Positions 41,799 through 50,178 of a stretch of 63,900 nt of DNA are shown here, piece by piece; position 1 is the first letter of the stretch; every line of letters begins with the position of its first letter. Made by a program: the position numbers and the translations under genes. This DNA is from Acidimicrobiaceae bacterium (GTDB lineage Bacteria; Actinomycetota; Acidimicrobiia; Acidimicrobiales; RAAP-2): the NCBI GenBank assembly GCA_027355725.1, contig DAIEHI010000096.1:1-63900 (forward strand). The letters run 5' to 3'. The notes below the pieces were generated by a model. It was given only the letters and a program-made list of their open reading frames with translations, had not been told where the DNA came from and did not search any database.

Positions 41799-42296
41799 AT
41801 GAAACGTATCGCCGTCGTTGGTTCCCCCGGATCGGGTAAGACGCGCTTGGCGCGCGAGCTAGGCATTCGAACCGGCATCGAGGTGATCTCGCTCGATCAC
41901 CACTATTGGCAGCCGCAGTGGCGCGAGATGCCGGCCCAGCAGTGGCGAGCAATCCATCGTGCACTACTCAGTGCAGATCAGTGGATCGTTGACGGTACCT
42001 ACGTCGACACCATTGACGATCGGTTGGCCGCGGCCGATACGGTCGTCGTACTTCGCTATACGCGCGTGCGGTGCGTGCTCAGGGTGCTGCGGCGAATACT
42101 GCTGCATTACGGCAACGACGTCCAGGCCCCCGGTTGTCCCGAGAAATTGAGTCTTGAGTTCCTTCGATACGTCTGGCGATTCCCACTCGATCAACAACCG
42201 CTCATCGATGCGTCAGTTGAACGCCACCGCTCGACGATCACGGTGGTGCAAGTGACGAGCAATCGCGAGCGCGTGCGTTTCCTCGCGGGGTTATGA
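41799..42296 (+). CDS. P-loop NTPase, adenylate-kinase / topology-modulation-like
   Basis: A 165-residue small kinase-like protein: Walker A VGSPGSGKTRLA at residues 7-18, LDHHYWQPQWREMP, then WIVDGTYVDTIDDRLAAADTVVVLRYTRVRCVLRVLRRI. This pattern belongs to the FlaR/DNA topology modulation-like adenylate kinase group, whose substrate is not established. GAAAGG lies about 6 nt before ATG 41799. Confidence 0.78.
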   Translation: MKRIAVVGSPGSGKTRLARELGIRTGIEVISLDHHYWQPQWREMPAQQWRAIHRALLSADQWIVDGTYVDTIDDRLAAADTVVVLRYTRVRCVLRVLRRILLHYGNDVQAPGCPEKLSLEFLRYVWRFPLDQQPLIDASVERHRSTITVVQVTSNRERVRFLAGL

Positions 42297-42315
42297 GCCC
42301 ACCTTCGCTGGACGT

Positions 42316-43638
42316 CTAGAAACTCGCCGAGAAATCCGGGCGCAGCGCGAGCCCGCTGGCGCCATTGATGGGCTTGACGCACAGTACCTGGTGGATCTCG
42401 AGGTGATGGCGCTCGAAGCCCACCGCCGAACCCGCCATGTACAACCGCCACACCCTCGCGCGCTGTTCGCCCACTTCGCTCACCGCTTCGTCGAAGCGCT
42501 TGACGAGGTTGTCGACCCAGTGACGAAGCGTGAGGGCGTAGTGCTCTCGAAGACTCTCGAGGTGTCGTACTTCGAAGCCGTGGGCCTGGAACATTGACAC
42601 CATCGTGCCCACCTCATGCAATTCTCCATCGGGGAAGACGTAGCGCTCGATGAAGGGGCTGCCGATCTTGGATGGCCCACGCATGCCGAGGGCGATCTGA
42701 GTCTGACGCACGGCCTCAGAGACCGACGTTGGCCTCGGGTCGTCGTCGAAGGAGACGGGTCGGCCAATGGCGTGGTTGAGCAGGCGTCCGCCGGGCCTCA
42801 GTAGGTCGAAGAGGGCTTGGGTGTACGCGGGGAGCGAACGTCGACCAACGTGTTCGGACATCCCGATGGAACTGATCGCGTCGAATGGGCCGTCCTTCAC
42901 GTCGCGATAGTCCTGGAGTCGGAATTCGACCAGGTCACTGACTCCGGCGATTCGCGCACGCTCGGTGGCGTAGCGCTGTTGAGGTTCAGAGAGCGTTATG
43001 CCGACGACTCTGGCGCCGTAAGTTGACGCAGCATGGATCGCCATCGCTCCCCAGCCGCACCCGACATCGAGGAGTCTCATGCCTGGTTGCAGGTCAAGCT
43101 TTCGAGCGACGAGGTCGACCTTTCTCTTCTGGGCCGTCTCAAGGGTGTCGTCGGGAGAATTGAACACCGCGCACGAGTAGGTCATCGAGGGGCCAAGCAC
43201 CATTTCATAGAAGCGGTTCGAAACGTCGTAATGATGCGATATCGCCTGACGGTCTCGGCTGCGACTGTGCAAGACGCCACGCTGGCGAGCCTCGATCTGG
43301 GGCGGCGTGAGCGGTTTGAACGCTGAGACGCCCACCACGGACGTGAGTGAACGAAGATTCTTCACGTTGAGTATTTGAAGGACCGGTGGCGAGGACAATT
43401 CAAAGAGTGCGTCAAGATCGCCGTCGACGTCAATATCACCAGCGACGTAGGCGCGCGCCAGTCCCAGTTCGCCTGGGTGGGTCAGCACTCGATTCAGCGC
43501 ATCACGGGTGAGGATCTTCACCGTGATGGCGTTGGCCGAGGAAGCCACGCCCGGCTCAGCACTGCTCCCGTCGAACGCTTCGACGCGAAACGGTAGTTGG
43601 TCATTGAAGATGGTTGAAACAAACGTTGCGACGTCCAT
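42316..43638 (-). CDS. Cyclopropane-fatty-acyl-phospholipid synthase family methyltransferase
   Basis: About 440 residues. SAM motif I is RLLDVGCGWGAMAIHAASTYGARVVGITLS; the earlier ISHHYDVSNRFYEMVLGPSMTYSCAVF and the later ISSIGMSEHVGRRSLPAY are CFA synthase hallmarks, as is YVFPDGELHEV. It methylenates or methylates unsaturated acyl chains of membrane lipids; related actinobacterial enzymes instead make 10-methyl branches. Start ATG 43638 follows AAGGAG; an earlier start at 43656 has no site. Confidence 0.9.
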   Translation of the reverse strand: MDVATFVSTIFNDQLPFRVEAFDGSSAEPGVASSANAITVKILTRDALNRVLTHPGELGLARAYVAGDIDVDGDLDALFELSSPPVLQILNVKNLRSLTSVVGVSAFKPLTPPQIEARQRGVLHSRSRDRQAISHHYDVSNRFYEMVLGPSMTYSCAVFNSPDDTLETAQKRKVDLVARKLDLQPGMRLLDVGCGWGAMAIHAASTYGARVVGITLSEPQQRYATERARIAGVSDLVEFRLQDYRDVKDGPFDAISSIGMSEHVGRRSLPAYTQALFDLLRPGGRLLNHAIGRPVSFDDDPRPTSVSEAVRQTQIALGMRGPSKIGSPFIERYVFPDGELHEVGTMVSMFQAHGFEVRHLESLREHYALTLRHWVDNLVKRFDEAVSEVGEQRARVWRLYMAGSAVGFERHHLEIHQVLCVKPINGASGLALRPDFSASF

Positions 43639-43792
43639 TCGACTCCTTCTCGACATGCTCGCAGGGACCCTTGATCATCGTATTTAGTCGCCCATCTGCC
43701 ATTTTGGACGCTCCGGCGCTCGTCGTCAACCCGAACTTTGAAATCACGTCGGACGCACCATTGGTGGTGGGCACTTTGAAGCTCCGGCATCG

Positions 43793-43957
43793 ATGCTCGT
43801 ACGTAGTGATGGTGTGAGCGATTGCCACGTGTTGGAGACTGACGCCGAGGAGGTTGCGTGTGACTCGGCGATCCGACGTGCGAGCGAACTTCCGGCCTCC
43901 TCATCCCCTCAGCGAGTCATCGTGGTGGCCCTTGTCGTGATCGAGAATCATCAGTAA
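43793..43957 (+). CDS. Possible small protein
   Basis: A 54-codon frame (ATG 43793 to TAA 43955-43957) inside a 396-bp stretch without other genes. Third positions are mostly G or C, as in real genes here, and the peptide is amphipathic: acidic start (SDCHVLETDAEEVACDSA), then hydrophobic VIVVALVVIE near the end. There is no good ribosome binding site and I recognise no relative. The rest of 43639-44034 holds nothing else I can name. Confidence 0.25.
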   Translation: MLVRSDGVSDCHVLETDAEEVACDSAIRRASELPASSSPQRVIVVALVVIENHQ

Positions 43958-44034
43958 GTGTGGGCGGTGCGACCACTACACTCCGATTGAGAGCCGATGA
44001 CTCTTGTGTCTCACGATGCAGGGCAGGAGGACTT

Positions 44035-44967
44035 ATGGGATTGGGCGTCGTGCTCGCCATTGTTGCGGGCGTCATTGTTCTACTCGTGATCGCGACCATC
44101 ATTAAGTCAGTACGGATTGTCCAGCAGGGTTATGAAGGTGTGGTCACTCGATTCGGCGAGTTCAAGGACATAAAGAGCCCCGGACTCACGTTCATCTTCC
44201 CCTTCATTGAACAGATGAAGATTGTTGACGTACGAGAGACGCCGCGTACCGGCGATCGCCAACAGGTCATCACTCGAGACAACGTGGCGGTCATCGTGAA
44301 CGCAACGATCTTCAGCCAGGTGGTTGACGTTCGACTTGCGCTGTTCACCAACTCTGACTACCTCGTGAGTGTCGACAATCTGGCGCGCACCTCGGTTCGT
44401 GCGGTCTTTGGCAGCATCACCCTCGACGAAGCGTTCTCCCAGCGCGAGCGTATCGGCTCGTTGCTGCAATCACAGATGGAAGAAGCGACTGATAAATGGG
44501 GTGTGCGCATCAATCGCGTGGAAGTGCTCGAGATCACCCCTCCCGAGCAGATCCTTCAAGCCATGGCTTTGCAGAAGCAAGCGGATCAGGAGAAGCGCGC
44601 CAGAATCCTTGAGTCTGAGGGTGCACAGCAATCAGCGGTGAACGTCGCCGACGGTCAGCGCCAGGCGGCGATCAAAGAGGCCGAGGGAGCACAGCAATCG
44701 GCGATACTCCGTGCGGAGGGTCAACGTCAGGCCCTCATCCTCGAAGCCGAGGGTCGCGCTCAAGCGATTGCTTCGGTCTATGCAGCAATCAAGGCCCAGG
44801 ACCCGAGTCCTTCGCTCATCGCGATCCTGCAATTGGACACGTTGTCGAAGTTCGCTGAGAGTGAGAACACGAAGTTGATCGTTCCTGCAGAAAGCGCAGC
44901 ACTCTTGGGTGCGGTTCAAGCCATCAAGAGCGTGATGTCCGAAGTCCCAAGCGCACTGAGCAGTTGA
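44035..44967 (+). CDS. SPFH/Band 7 membrane protein (QmcA/stomatin type)
   Basis: A 310-residue membrane-anchored scaffold: a single N-terminal helix (GVVLAIVAGVIVLLVIATIIKSV), the SPFH domain VQQGYEGVVTRFGEFKDIKSPG..., and a long coiled, Ala/Glu/Gln-rich region with repeated EGAQQSA...DGQRQAAIKEA units. AGGAGG precedes ATG 44035. A NfeD-type gene lies convergently downstream; SPFH and NfeD proteins usually work as a pair in membrane domains. Confidence 0.92.
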   Translation: MGLGVVLAIVAGVIVLLVIATIIKSVRIVQQGYEGVVTRFGEFKDIKSPGLTFIFPFIEQMKIVDVRETPRTGDRQQVITRDNVAVIVNATIFSQVVDVRLALFTNSDYLVSVDNLARTSVRAVFGSITLDEAFSQRERIGSLLQSQMEEATDKWGVRINRVEVLEITPPEQILQAMALQKQADQEKRARILESEGAQQSAVNVADGQRQAAIKEAEGAQQSAILRAEGQRQALILEAEGRAQAIASVYAAIKAQDPSPSLIAILQLDTLSKFAESENTKLIVPAESAALLGAVQAIKSVMSEVPSALSS

Positions 44968-45007
44968 GTCAATCCTTGGCGCGATCGAATCGATGTCGCG
45001 AGGGCGA

Positions 45008-45445
45008 TTAGACCCTCTCCACCCACAAGGTCGTGCCGTAAGCCCGCTTCACTACGATCTGGACACCACTTGGAATAGGTGTCGAATCCTGGGTGACCGC
45101 CTTCCAAGTCTCACCCTTTATCTTCACCCGTCCCGGGTGGCCCTCATCGCCCACAACGTCTTCGACGAATCCCGTCAGATTCGCGAGGCTACTGGGCGCG
45201 GGCACACTGAGATCGACCACCGACGTACGCTTAAATCGACGCACGACAGTTGGGCGAAGCGCGAACACCGTGGCTCCCGACACGACAACGAAGACAACTG
45301 ACTGGACAGCGAACGGCACCGCCGCCAGGGCGAGGAAGAAGGCGATCACGGCTCCGACCCCGACGAAGAGCGCGACGAAAGCTTGGGTGTGGATCTCGGC
45401 GAAAATGCAGATCAACAAGATGACCAGCCAGAAGAGTATCGCCAT
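45008..45445 (-). CDS. NfeD-like membrane protein (short form)
   Basis: About 145 residues: three hydrophobic segments (ILFWLVILLICIFAEI, AFVALFVGVGAVIAFFLAL, VQSVVFVVVSGATVFAL), then a cytoplasmic OB-fold with TGFVEDVVGDEGHPGRVKIKGETWKAVT. That is the short NfeD layout without a protease domain. TATACT sits 7 nt before ATG 45445. It is convergent with the SPFH gene, which is unusual because the two are normally co-directional. Confidence 0.87.
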   Translation of the reverse strand: MAILFWLVILLICIFAEIHTQAFVALFVGVGAVIAFFLALAAVPFAVQSVVFVVVSGATVFALRPTVVRRFKRTSVVDLSVPAPSSLANLTGFVEDVVGDEGHPGRVKIKGETWKAVTQDSTPIPSGVQIVVKRAYGTTLWVERV

Positions 45446-45452
45446 AAATCGC

Positions 45453-45458
45453 AGTATA
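45453..45458 (-). promoter_or_regulatory. -10 element TATACT of the NfeD gene
   Basis: TATACT ends 7 nt before ATG 45445 on the minus strand. Confidence 0.5.
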
Positions 45459-45567
45459 TGACTGGGATTGTTCGCCGGTACGAGCCGAGCAGCGCCACTT
45501 CATCGCTCGTGCTGGAGCAGCGTTGCGAAGAGGATTACGTTGGAAATGAGATACATGGGAGGTATTT

Positions 45568-46758
45568 GTGAAGAACAGTACCGAAGAAGTGATTGAGGGC
45601 CGGGGGCTGCTCGCGCCAGTGACGTCATCGCTCGATGACACAGTTGTTGATGAATCCGATCCACGGCGGCTTGAGCTTCGTCTATGGCTCGATGAACACC
45701 CGAATCCGACCGGACTCGAATTGTCCGAAGCGGGTCTTGTTGTGCCGCATTGGCCCGAACCCTGGGGACGAGCGGCATCAGTTGAGTATCAGTTGCTCAT
45801 TGACGACGAGTTGAATCGGGCGGGCGTGCGGCGTCCGATCAATCCAATCGGCATCGGGTGGGCTGGTCCAACGATTGCTCTCGCGGGGACTGAGGAACAG
45901 AAAGAACGTTGGTTGCCGCGTCTCTTGAGTGGCGAGGATTTCTGGTGCCAACTCTTCAGTGAACCAAACGCCGGAAGCGATCTCGCATCGCTCACCACCA
46001 CTGCGGTACGTGATGGTGATGAATGGGTGATCAAGGGACAGAAGGTCTGGACGAGTTATGCGCACATTTCCACGTGGGGCATCTTGCTCGCTAGGACGTC
46101 GAACGAGGGGCCCGCTCAAAGTGGGATCAGCTACTTCGTGTGTCCCATGAAGGCACCGGGCGTGACGATTCGCCCACTGGTCGACATGACGGGCGATCAC
46201 GCATTCAATGAGGTGTTCCTTGACGAAGTGCGTCTGCCCAGTGACTACCTGATCGGCGAGGTCAACGATGGATGGCGTCTCGCCAAGGTCACACTCGGCA
46301 ATGAGCGCGTCTCACTCTCGGGCGAAGGGGCACTGTGGGGTCGCGGTCCGACCGCGAAGGACCTCGTTGAGTTGGTCGCGAAAAAGAACGTGAGACACTC
46401 TGATATCGAGCGTGATGCACTTGTCAAGTGTTGGTCGCACGGCGAGATACTTCGACTCTTGCGCATGCGCCTCATCGCTGGGGCGCTCGCCGGACGAGAG
46501 CCTGGTCCCGAGGCGAGTGTTCGAAAGGCGTTGGCGGATGACCACGGCCAAGAAGTGATGACTCTGGCGCATCAGCTCGCGGGCAGCACGGGAATGCTGA
46601 GCGATAGGGGACCTGGCGGCATGGATGGAGAGGACGGCGCGTCATGGCACTACGGATTCTTGTACGCGCAGGCATTGACCATTGGTGGTGGCACCTCGGT
46701 CGTCCAGCGCAACATCATCGCAGAGCGAGTCCTCGGGCTACCTAAGGACTCGAAGTGA
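45568..46758 (+). CDS. Acyl-CoA dehydrogenase family protein
   Basis: FAD enzyme of 396 residues: WCQLFSEPNAGSDLASLTTTAVRDGDEWVIKGQKVWTSYA (FAD/substrate middle domain), NEVFLDEVRLP, and the C-terminal helical domain with YAQALTIGGGTSVVQRNIIAERVLGLPKD. Oxidises an acyl-CoA at alpha-beta. The usual catalytic Glu cannot be placed with confidence. GGGAGG precedes GTG 45568. It stands alone, so chain length cannot be judged; steroid-side-chain type relatives are common in actinobacteria. Confidence 0.9.
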   Translation: MKNSTEEVIEGRGLLAPVTSSLDDTVVDESDPRRLELRLWLDEHPNPTGLELSEAGLVVPHWPEPWGRAASVEYQLLIDDELNRAGVRRPINPIGIGWAGPTIALAGTEEQKERWLPRLLSGEDFWCQLFSEPNAGSDLASLTTTAVRDGDEWVIKGQKVWTSYAHISTWGILLARTSNEGPAQSGISYFVCPMKAPGVTIRPLVDMTGDHAFNEVFLDEVRLPSDYLIGEVNDGWRLAKVTLGNERVSLSGEGALWGRGPTAKDLVELVAKKNVRHSDIERDALVKCWSHGEILRLLRMRLIAGALAGREPGPEASVRKALADDHGQEVMTLAHQLAGSTGMLSDRGPGGMDGEDGASWHYGFLYAQALTIGGGTSVVQRNIIAERVLGLPKDSK

Positions 46759-46823
46759 ACTTCGCGCGGCGATAGAGGACTGCGCACCATTCATTTGAGA
46801 TTCACGTGTTACTTCGAAGTAGC

Positions 46824-46844
46824 GCCCTTAGCCCTTAGCCCTTG
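46824..46844 (+). repeat. Three tandem GCCCTTA units in the malic-enzyme leader region
   Basis: GCCCTTA GCCCTTA GCCCTTG in a row. They lie in the 226-bp gap 46759-46984; a possible hairpin (GCAAAG...CTTTGC) follows at about 46846-46870. No other feature seen in this gap. Confidence 0.4.
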
Positions 46845-46984
46845 GCGCAAAGGACCTAAGACCCACTTTGCCCCCTCTCACGCGTGGTTAGCATCGATGC
46901 AGTGCCTGTTAGCGATCGTTTCGTTCTTCAATGCAACGGCGAACGTAGTGTCGGGCCACAATCAAAGAGGAGTTGTCTGCGGTC

Positions 46985-48370
46985 ATGAGTTTTCCAAGTG
47001 CTTCCTATTCAGTCACCATGCGCGTCTTGCTCGAGAGCGCCGCTGAGATCGCGAAGATCTCGAGTGCAGTGAGCGACGCGGGCGGTCTCGTGACTGCGCT
47101 TGACGTGGTCGAGCCCATTGACGGGCGGATGGTTGTCGACTTGACCTGTAACGCCAGTGACGAGGAGCACGCCGAGAAGCTTCGTGCATCGGTCGAGTCA
47201 GTCGACGGCGCCCGAGTGCACGCGGTCAGTGACCGAACGTTCTTGCTGCACCTGGGCGGAACAATCTCGATCCAGCCCAAGGTGGCCCTCAAGACCCGTG
47301 ATGACCTCTCTATGGCGTACACGCCAGGCGTGGCGCGAATCTCCACCGCGATTGCCAATGACAAGTCGCTCGCTCGAAAGCTGACCATTAAGCGAAACAC
47401 GGTTGCCGTGGTGACCGATGGTTCTGCGGTGCTCGGACTGGGCAACATCGGCCCCGAAGCTGCACTACCGGTGATGGAGGGCAAAGCGCTGCTCTTCAAG
47501 CGTTTTGCGGACATCGACGCGTGGCCGGTGTGCCTTGATACTCAAGACGTCGACGAGATCGTGCGGATCGTCCAGTGCCTCGCTCCGGTCTATGGCGGCA
47601 TCAACCTTGAAGACATCGCCGCACCTCGCTGTTTCGAGATCGAGTCACGTCTGCGCGAGATGCTCGACATCCCGGTGTTCCATGACGACCAGCACGGTAC
47701 CGCGACCGTTGTCTACGCCGCTTTGTTGAATGCACTTCGCGTCGTTGGAAAAGAGATGAAGGATGTCAAAGTCGTCATCCTCGGCGTTGGAGCTGCTGGC
47801 GTGGCAATCGCGAAGCTGCTGCTCGCAGAAGGGGTGGGCGACGTCATTGGGATCAATCGCCACGGCATCCTCTCGAGTGACGACGACCGCCTGGACGCAG
47901 ACCGAAAGTGGTTGGCCGACAACACGAACAAGAATCGCTTGACCGGTACGTTTGCGGACGCAATGGACGGCGCTGACGTCTTCATCGGCGTCTCTGGCTC
48001 GAATCTGGTGAGCGAGGAACACCTCAAGCTGATGGCGAAGGACTCGATTGTGTTCGCACTCGCGAACCCCGATCCCGAAGTGGATCCGCAGTTGGCTCGG
48101 CGCTACGCCGCCATCGTCGCCACCGGTCGAAGCGATGAGCCTAATCAGATCAACAACGTCCTGGCGTTTCCGGGGATTTTCCGAGGACTCCTCGACGCGG
48201 GTGCCACACACATCAGTGAGGCGATTGAAATCGCTGCGGGACGAGCAATCGCCGACATCGTCAAGCCTTCAGAATTGTCGCCTGAGTACATCGTGCCCAC
48301 AGTGTTCAACCCCAATGTGGTGAAGGCAGTCGCTGCCGCGGTCGAGCAGGTTGCGCGCGCCGGCGCGTAG
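46985..48370 (+). CDS. Malic enzyme with N-terminal ACT domain
   Basis: About 461 residues. After an ACT-like regulatory domain ([27 protein letters not shown]) comes the malic enzyme core: [68 protein letters not shown] (metal Asp pair) and [18 protein letters not shown] (NAD site). Decarboxylates malate to pyruvate. ATG 46985 is preceded by AGAGGAG at 12 nt; TTG 46973 would be too close to it. The ACT domain suggests amino-acid control. Confidence 0.92.
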   Translation: MSFPSASYSVTMRVLLESAAEIAKISSAVSDAGGLVTALDVVEPIDGRMVVDLTCNASDEEHAEKLRASVESVDGARVHAVSDRTFLLHLGGTISIQPKVALKTRDDLSMAYTPGVARISTAIANDKSLARKLTIKRNTVAVVTDGSAVLGLGNIGPEAALPVMEGKALLFKRFADIDAWPVCLDTQDVDEIVRIVQCLAPVYGGINLEDIAAPRCFEIESRLREMLDIPVFHDDQHGTATVVYAALLNALRVVGKEMKDVKVVILGVGAAGVAIAKLLLAEGVGDVIGINRHGILSSDDDRLDADRKWLADNTNKNRLTGTFADAMDGADVFIGVSGSNLVSEEHLKLMAKDSIVFALANPDPEVDPQLARRYAAIVATGRSDEPNQINNVLAFPGIFRGLLDAGATHISEAIEIAAGRAIADIVKPSELSPEYIVPTVFNPNVVKAVAAAVEQVARAGA

Positions 48371-48430
48371 CCACCACGATTCGCGTTAAGACCGAGGTGA
48401 CCAAGGAAAAGCAGGGCAATATTTAATTGC

Positions 48431-48457
48431 TTGCCGATAGGCAAATTAATATAGACT
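48431..48457 (+). promoter_or_regulatory. Palindromic operator and -10 element before marR-MFS
   Basis: TTGCC (48431-48435), GATA, GGCAA (48440-48444) inside AT-rich flanks; TAGACT (48452-48457) follows and ends 6 nt before GTG 48464. The palindrome covers the expected -35 region. Probable autoregulatory site of the MarR protein. Confidence 0.6.
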
Positions 48458-48463
48458 GGTGTT

Positions 48464-48931
48464 GTGGCTTCGAAGAACCCCCCTCCAGCGAGCATTCCAA
48501 GCGCTGACCCGGTCGATAGGTTGCGCACAACGCTCGCTCGCCTTGGGCGTCAGATTCGGATGAGTCACGTTGACGAGAACCTCTCACCGACCCAGATCGA
48601 AGTGCTCGCGACAATTGTGCGCAGCGGTCCGCTTCGCCTTTCGGCGTTGGCGACCGACGAAGGTATCAATCCGACGATGCTTTCTCGCATCGTCGCGAAG
48701 CTCGAGAGTGCCCACTTGGTAGAGAGATTGGCGGACCGCGATGATGCGCGCATCGTTCATGTCGTGGCCACCGAGGCGGGCGGGCAGTTGCTTCAAGAGG
48801 TGCGAAGTGAGCGAACGAGTGCGCTTCGCTACGGCTACTCTCGTCTCGACGATGCACAGCGAGCGACGATTGAACAGGCGCTCGACGCACTCGAGACGAT
48901 CGCCGAGATCCTAAAGAATCGCCAAGCATGA
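48464..48931 (+). CDS. MarR-family regulator
   Basis: A 155-residue winged-helix protein: LSPTQIEVLATIVRSGPLRLSALATDEGINPTMLSRIVAKLESAHLVERLADRDDARIVHVV covers the recognition helix and the wing with DRDDAR. GTG 48464 is the start. It is coupled to the MFS gene by a 4-bp overlap, so it likely autoregulates the two-gene unit. Confidence 0.92.
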   Translation: MASKNPPPASIPSADPVDRLRTTLARLGRQIRMSHVDENLSPTQIEVLATIVRSGPLRLSALATDEGINPTMLSRIVAKLESAHLVERLADRDDARIVHVVATEAGGQLLQEVRSERTSALRYGYSRLDDAQRATIEQALDALETIAEILKNRQA

Positions 48932-50160
48932 ACGTACAAGCTGCCACGCAACGAACGTTCTCCTCTCTCAGTAATCAGAATTACCGCAAGTACTTCTTCG
49001 GCCAGGCGGTCTCCCTCGCGGGAACATGGATGCAGTCCACCGCACAGGCATGGTTGGTGCTGGTCCTCACTCATTCGCCGACGAACCTCGGCTTCGTCGT
49101 GGCACTGCAAACACTGCCGGTGCTGTTGTTGGGCCCTTACGGGGGTGTGATCGCTGACCGATTAGACAAGCGACGGCTCATGATCGGACTGCAGTCGATG
49201 ATGGGCCTCCAGGCGCTCGTGATGTCGGTGCTGACACTCACGCACGTCATCACCTTCGCTGAGGTGTGCGTCTTGGCGGTGGTGCTCGGTATCAACAATT
49301 CCTTCGAGAATCCCGCACGCCAATCGTTCGTGCTTGAGATGGTCGGCCCCGCCGATCTTAGAAATGCTGTGGGGCTCAACTCCACTCTGCAGAACGCATC
49401 GCGTGCCGTGGGGCCGGCCATTGCCGGCGTGCTGATTGCAACGGTGGGTGAAGGATGGTGCTTCGCGCTGAATGCTTTGAGTTTCGTCGCCGTCATCGGC
49501 TCGCTTCTCGCAATGGATACGAACCAACTGCGCCCGAGTGAACCAACGGCGCGCAGTCGTGGTCAGGTGCGCGAAGGGCTTCGATACGTGCGAGCCGAGC
49601 CCAACCTTCTCGTCCCCTTACTCATGATGGCACTCGTTGGCATGCTCGCCTACGAGTTCCAGGTCACCTTGCCAGTCGCCGCCCAGCGTGTCTTCCATGG
49701 AGGGTCGGAGACCTTCGGTGTGATGACGTCCTCAATGGGAATAGGTGCGGTCATCGGTGGTCTGGTGACCGCGGCGAGGGGAAAGACCGGGATGCATGCA
49801 ATGGTGCGCGCCGCACTCGTCTTTGGGGTGTGTATCTTGTTCGCGGCATTGTCACCCGTGCTCGTCGTAGAGTTCGTGGCGCTCATCTTGGTTGGCTACA
49901 CCAGTGTCTCGTTTCTTTCGATGGCCAATTCGACCTTGCAACTGCAGGCGAATCCGACCATGCGCGGTCGCGTGATGGCGTTGTGGGCGGTGGCGTTCCT
50001 CGGTACAACACCGGTGGGTGGACCGATCATTGGTTGGATCACGGAACACTCGAGTGCTCGAGTCGGTCTCGAAGTTGGTGCAGCATCTTGTCTCTTGGCC
50101 GCGTTGCTTGGGATGTGGGCGATACGCCGACATCGTGAACGCGGCCATGTCCTCGAGTAG
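48928..50160 (+). CDS. MFS exporter, DHA3/EntS type
   Basis: A 410-residue 12-helix transporter: NYRKYFFGQAVSLAGTWMQSTAQAWLVLVLTHS, GVIADRLDKRRLMIGLQ (motif A), NSFENPARQSFVLEMVGPADLRNAVGLNSTLQNASRAVGPAIAG. That combination is the EntS/DHA3 family of siderophore and drug exporters. Coupled to marR. Substrate unknown; an antibiotic-like inducer is plausible. Confidence 0.9.
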   Translation: MNVQAATQRTFSSLSNQNYRKYFFGQAVSLAGTWMQSTAQAWLVLVLTHSPTNLGFVVALQTLPVLLLGPYGGVIADRLDKRRLMIGLQSMMGLQALVMSVLTLTHVITFAEVCVLAVVLGINNSFENPARQSFVLEMVGPADLRNAVGLNSTLQNASRAVGPAIAGVLIATVGEGWCFALNALSFVAVIGSLLAMDTNQLRPSEPTARSRGQVREGLRYVRAEPNLLVPLLMMALVGMLAYEFQVTLPVAAQRVFHGGSETFGVMTSSMGIGAVIGGLVTAARGKTGMHAMVRAALVFGVCILFAALSPVLVVEFVALILVGYTSVSFLSMANSTLQLQANPTMRGRVMALWAVAFLGTTPVGGPIIGWITEHSSARVGLEVGAASCLLAALLGMWAIRRHRERGHVLE

Positions 50161-50178
50161 TGCGCTGTCGCAGCGGTC

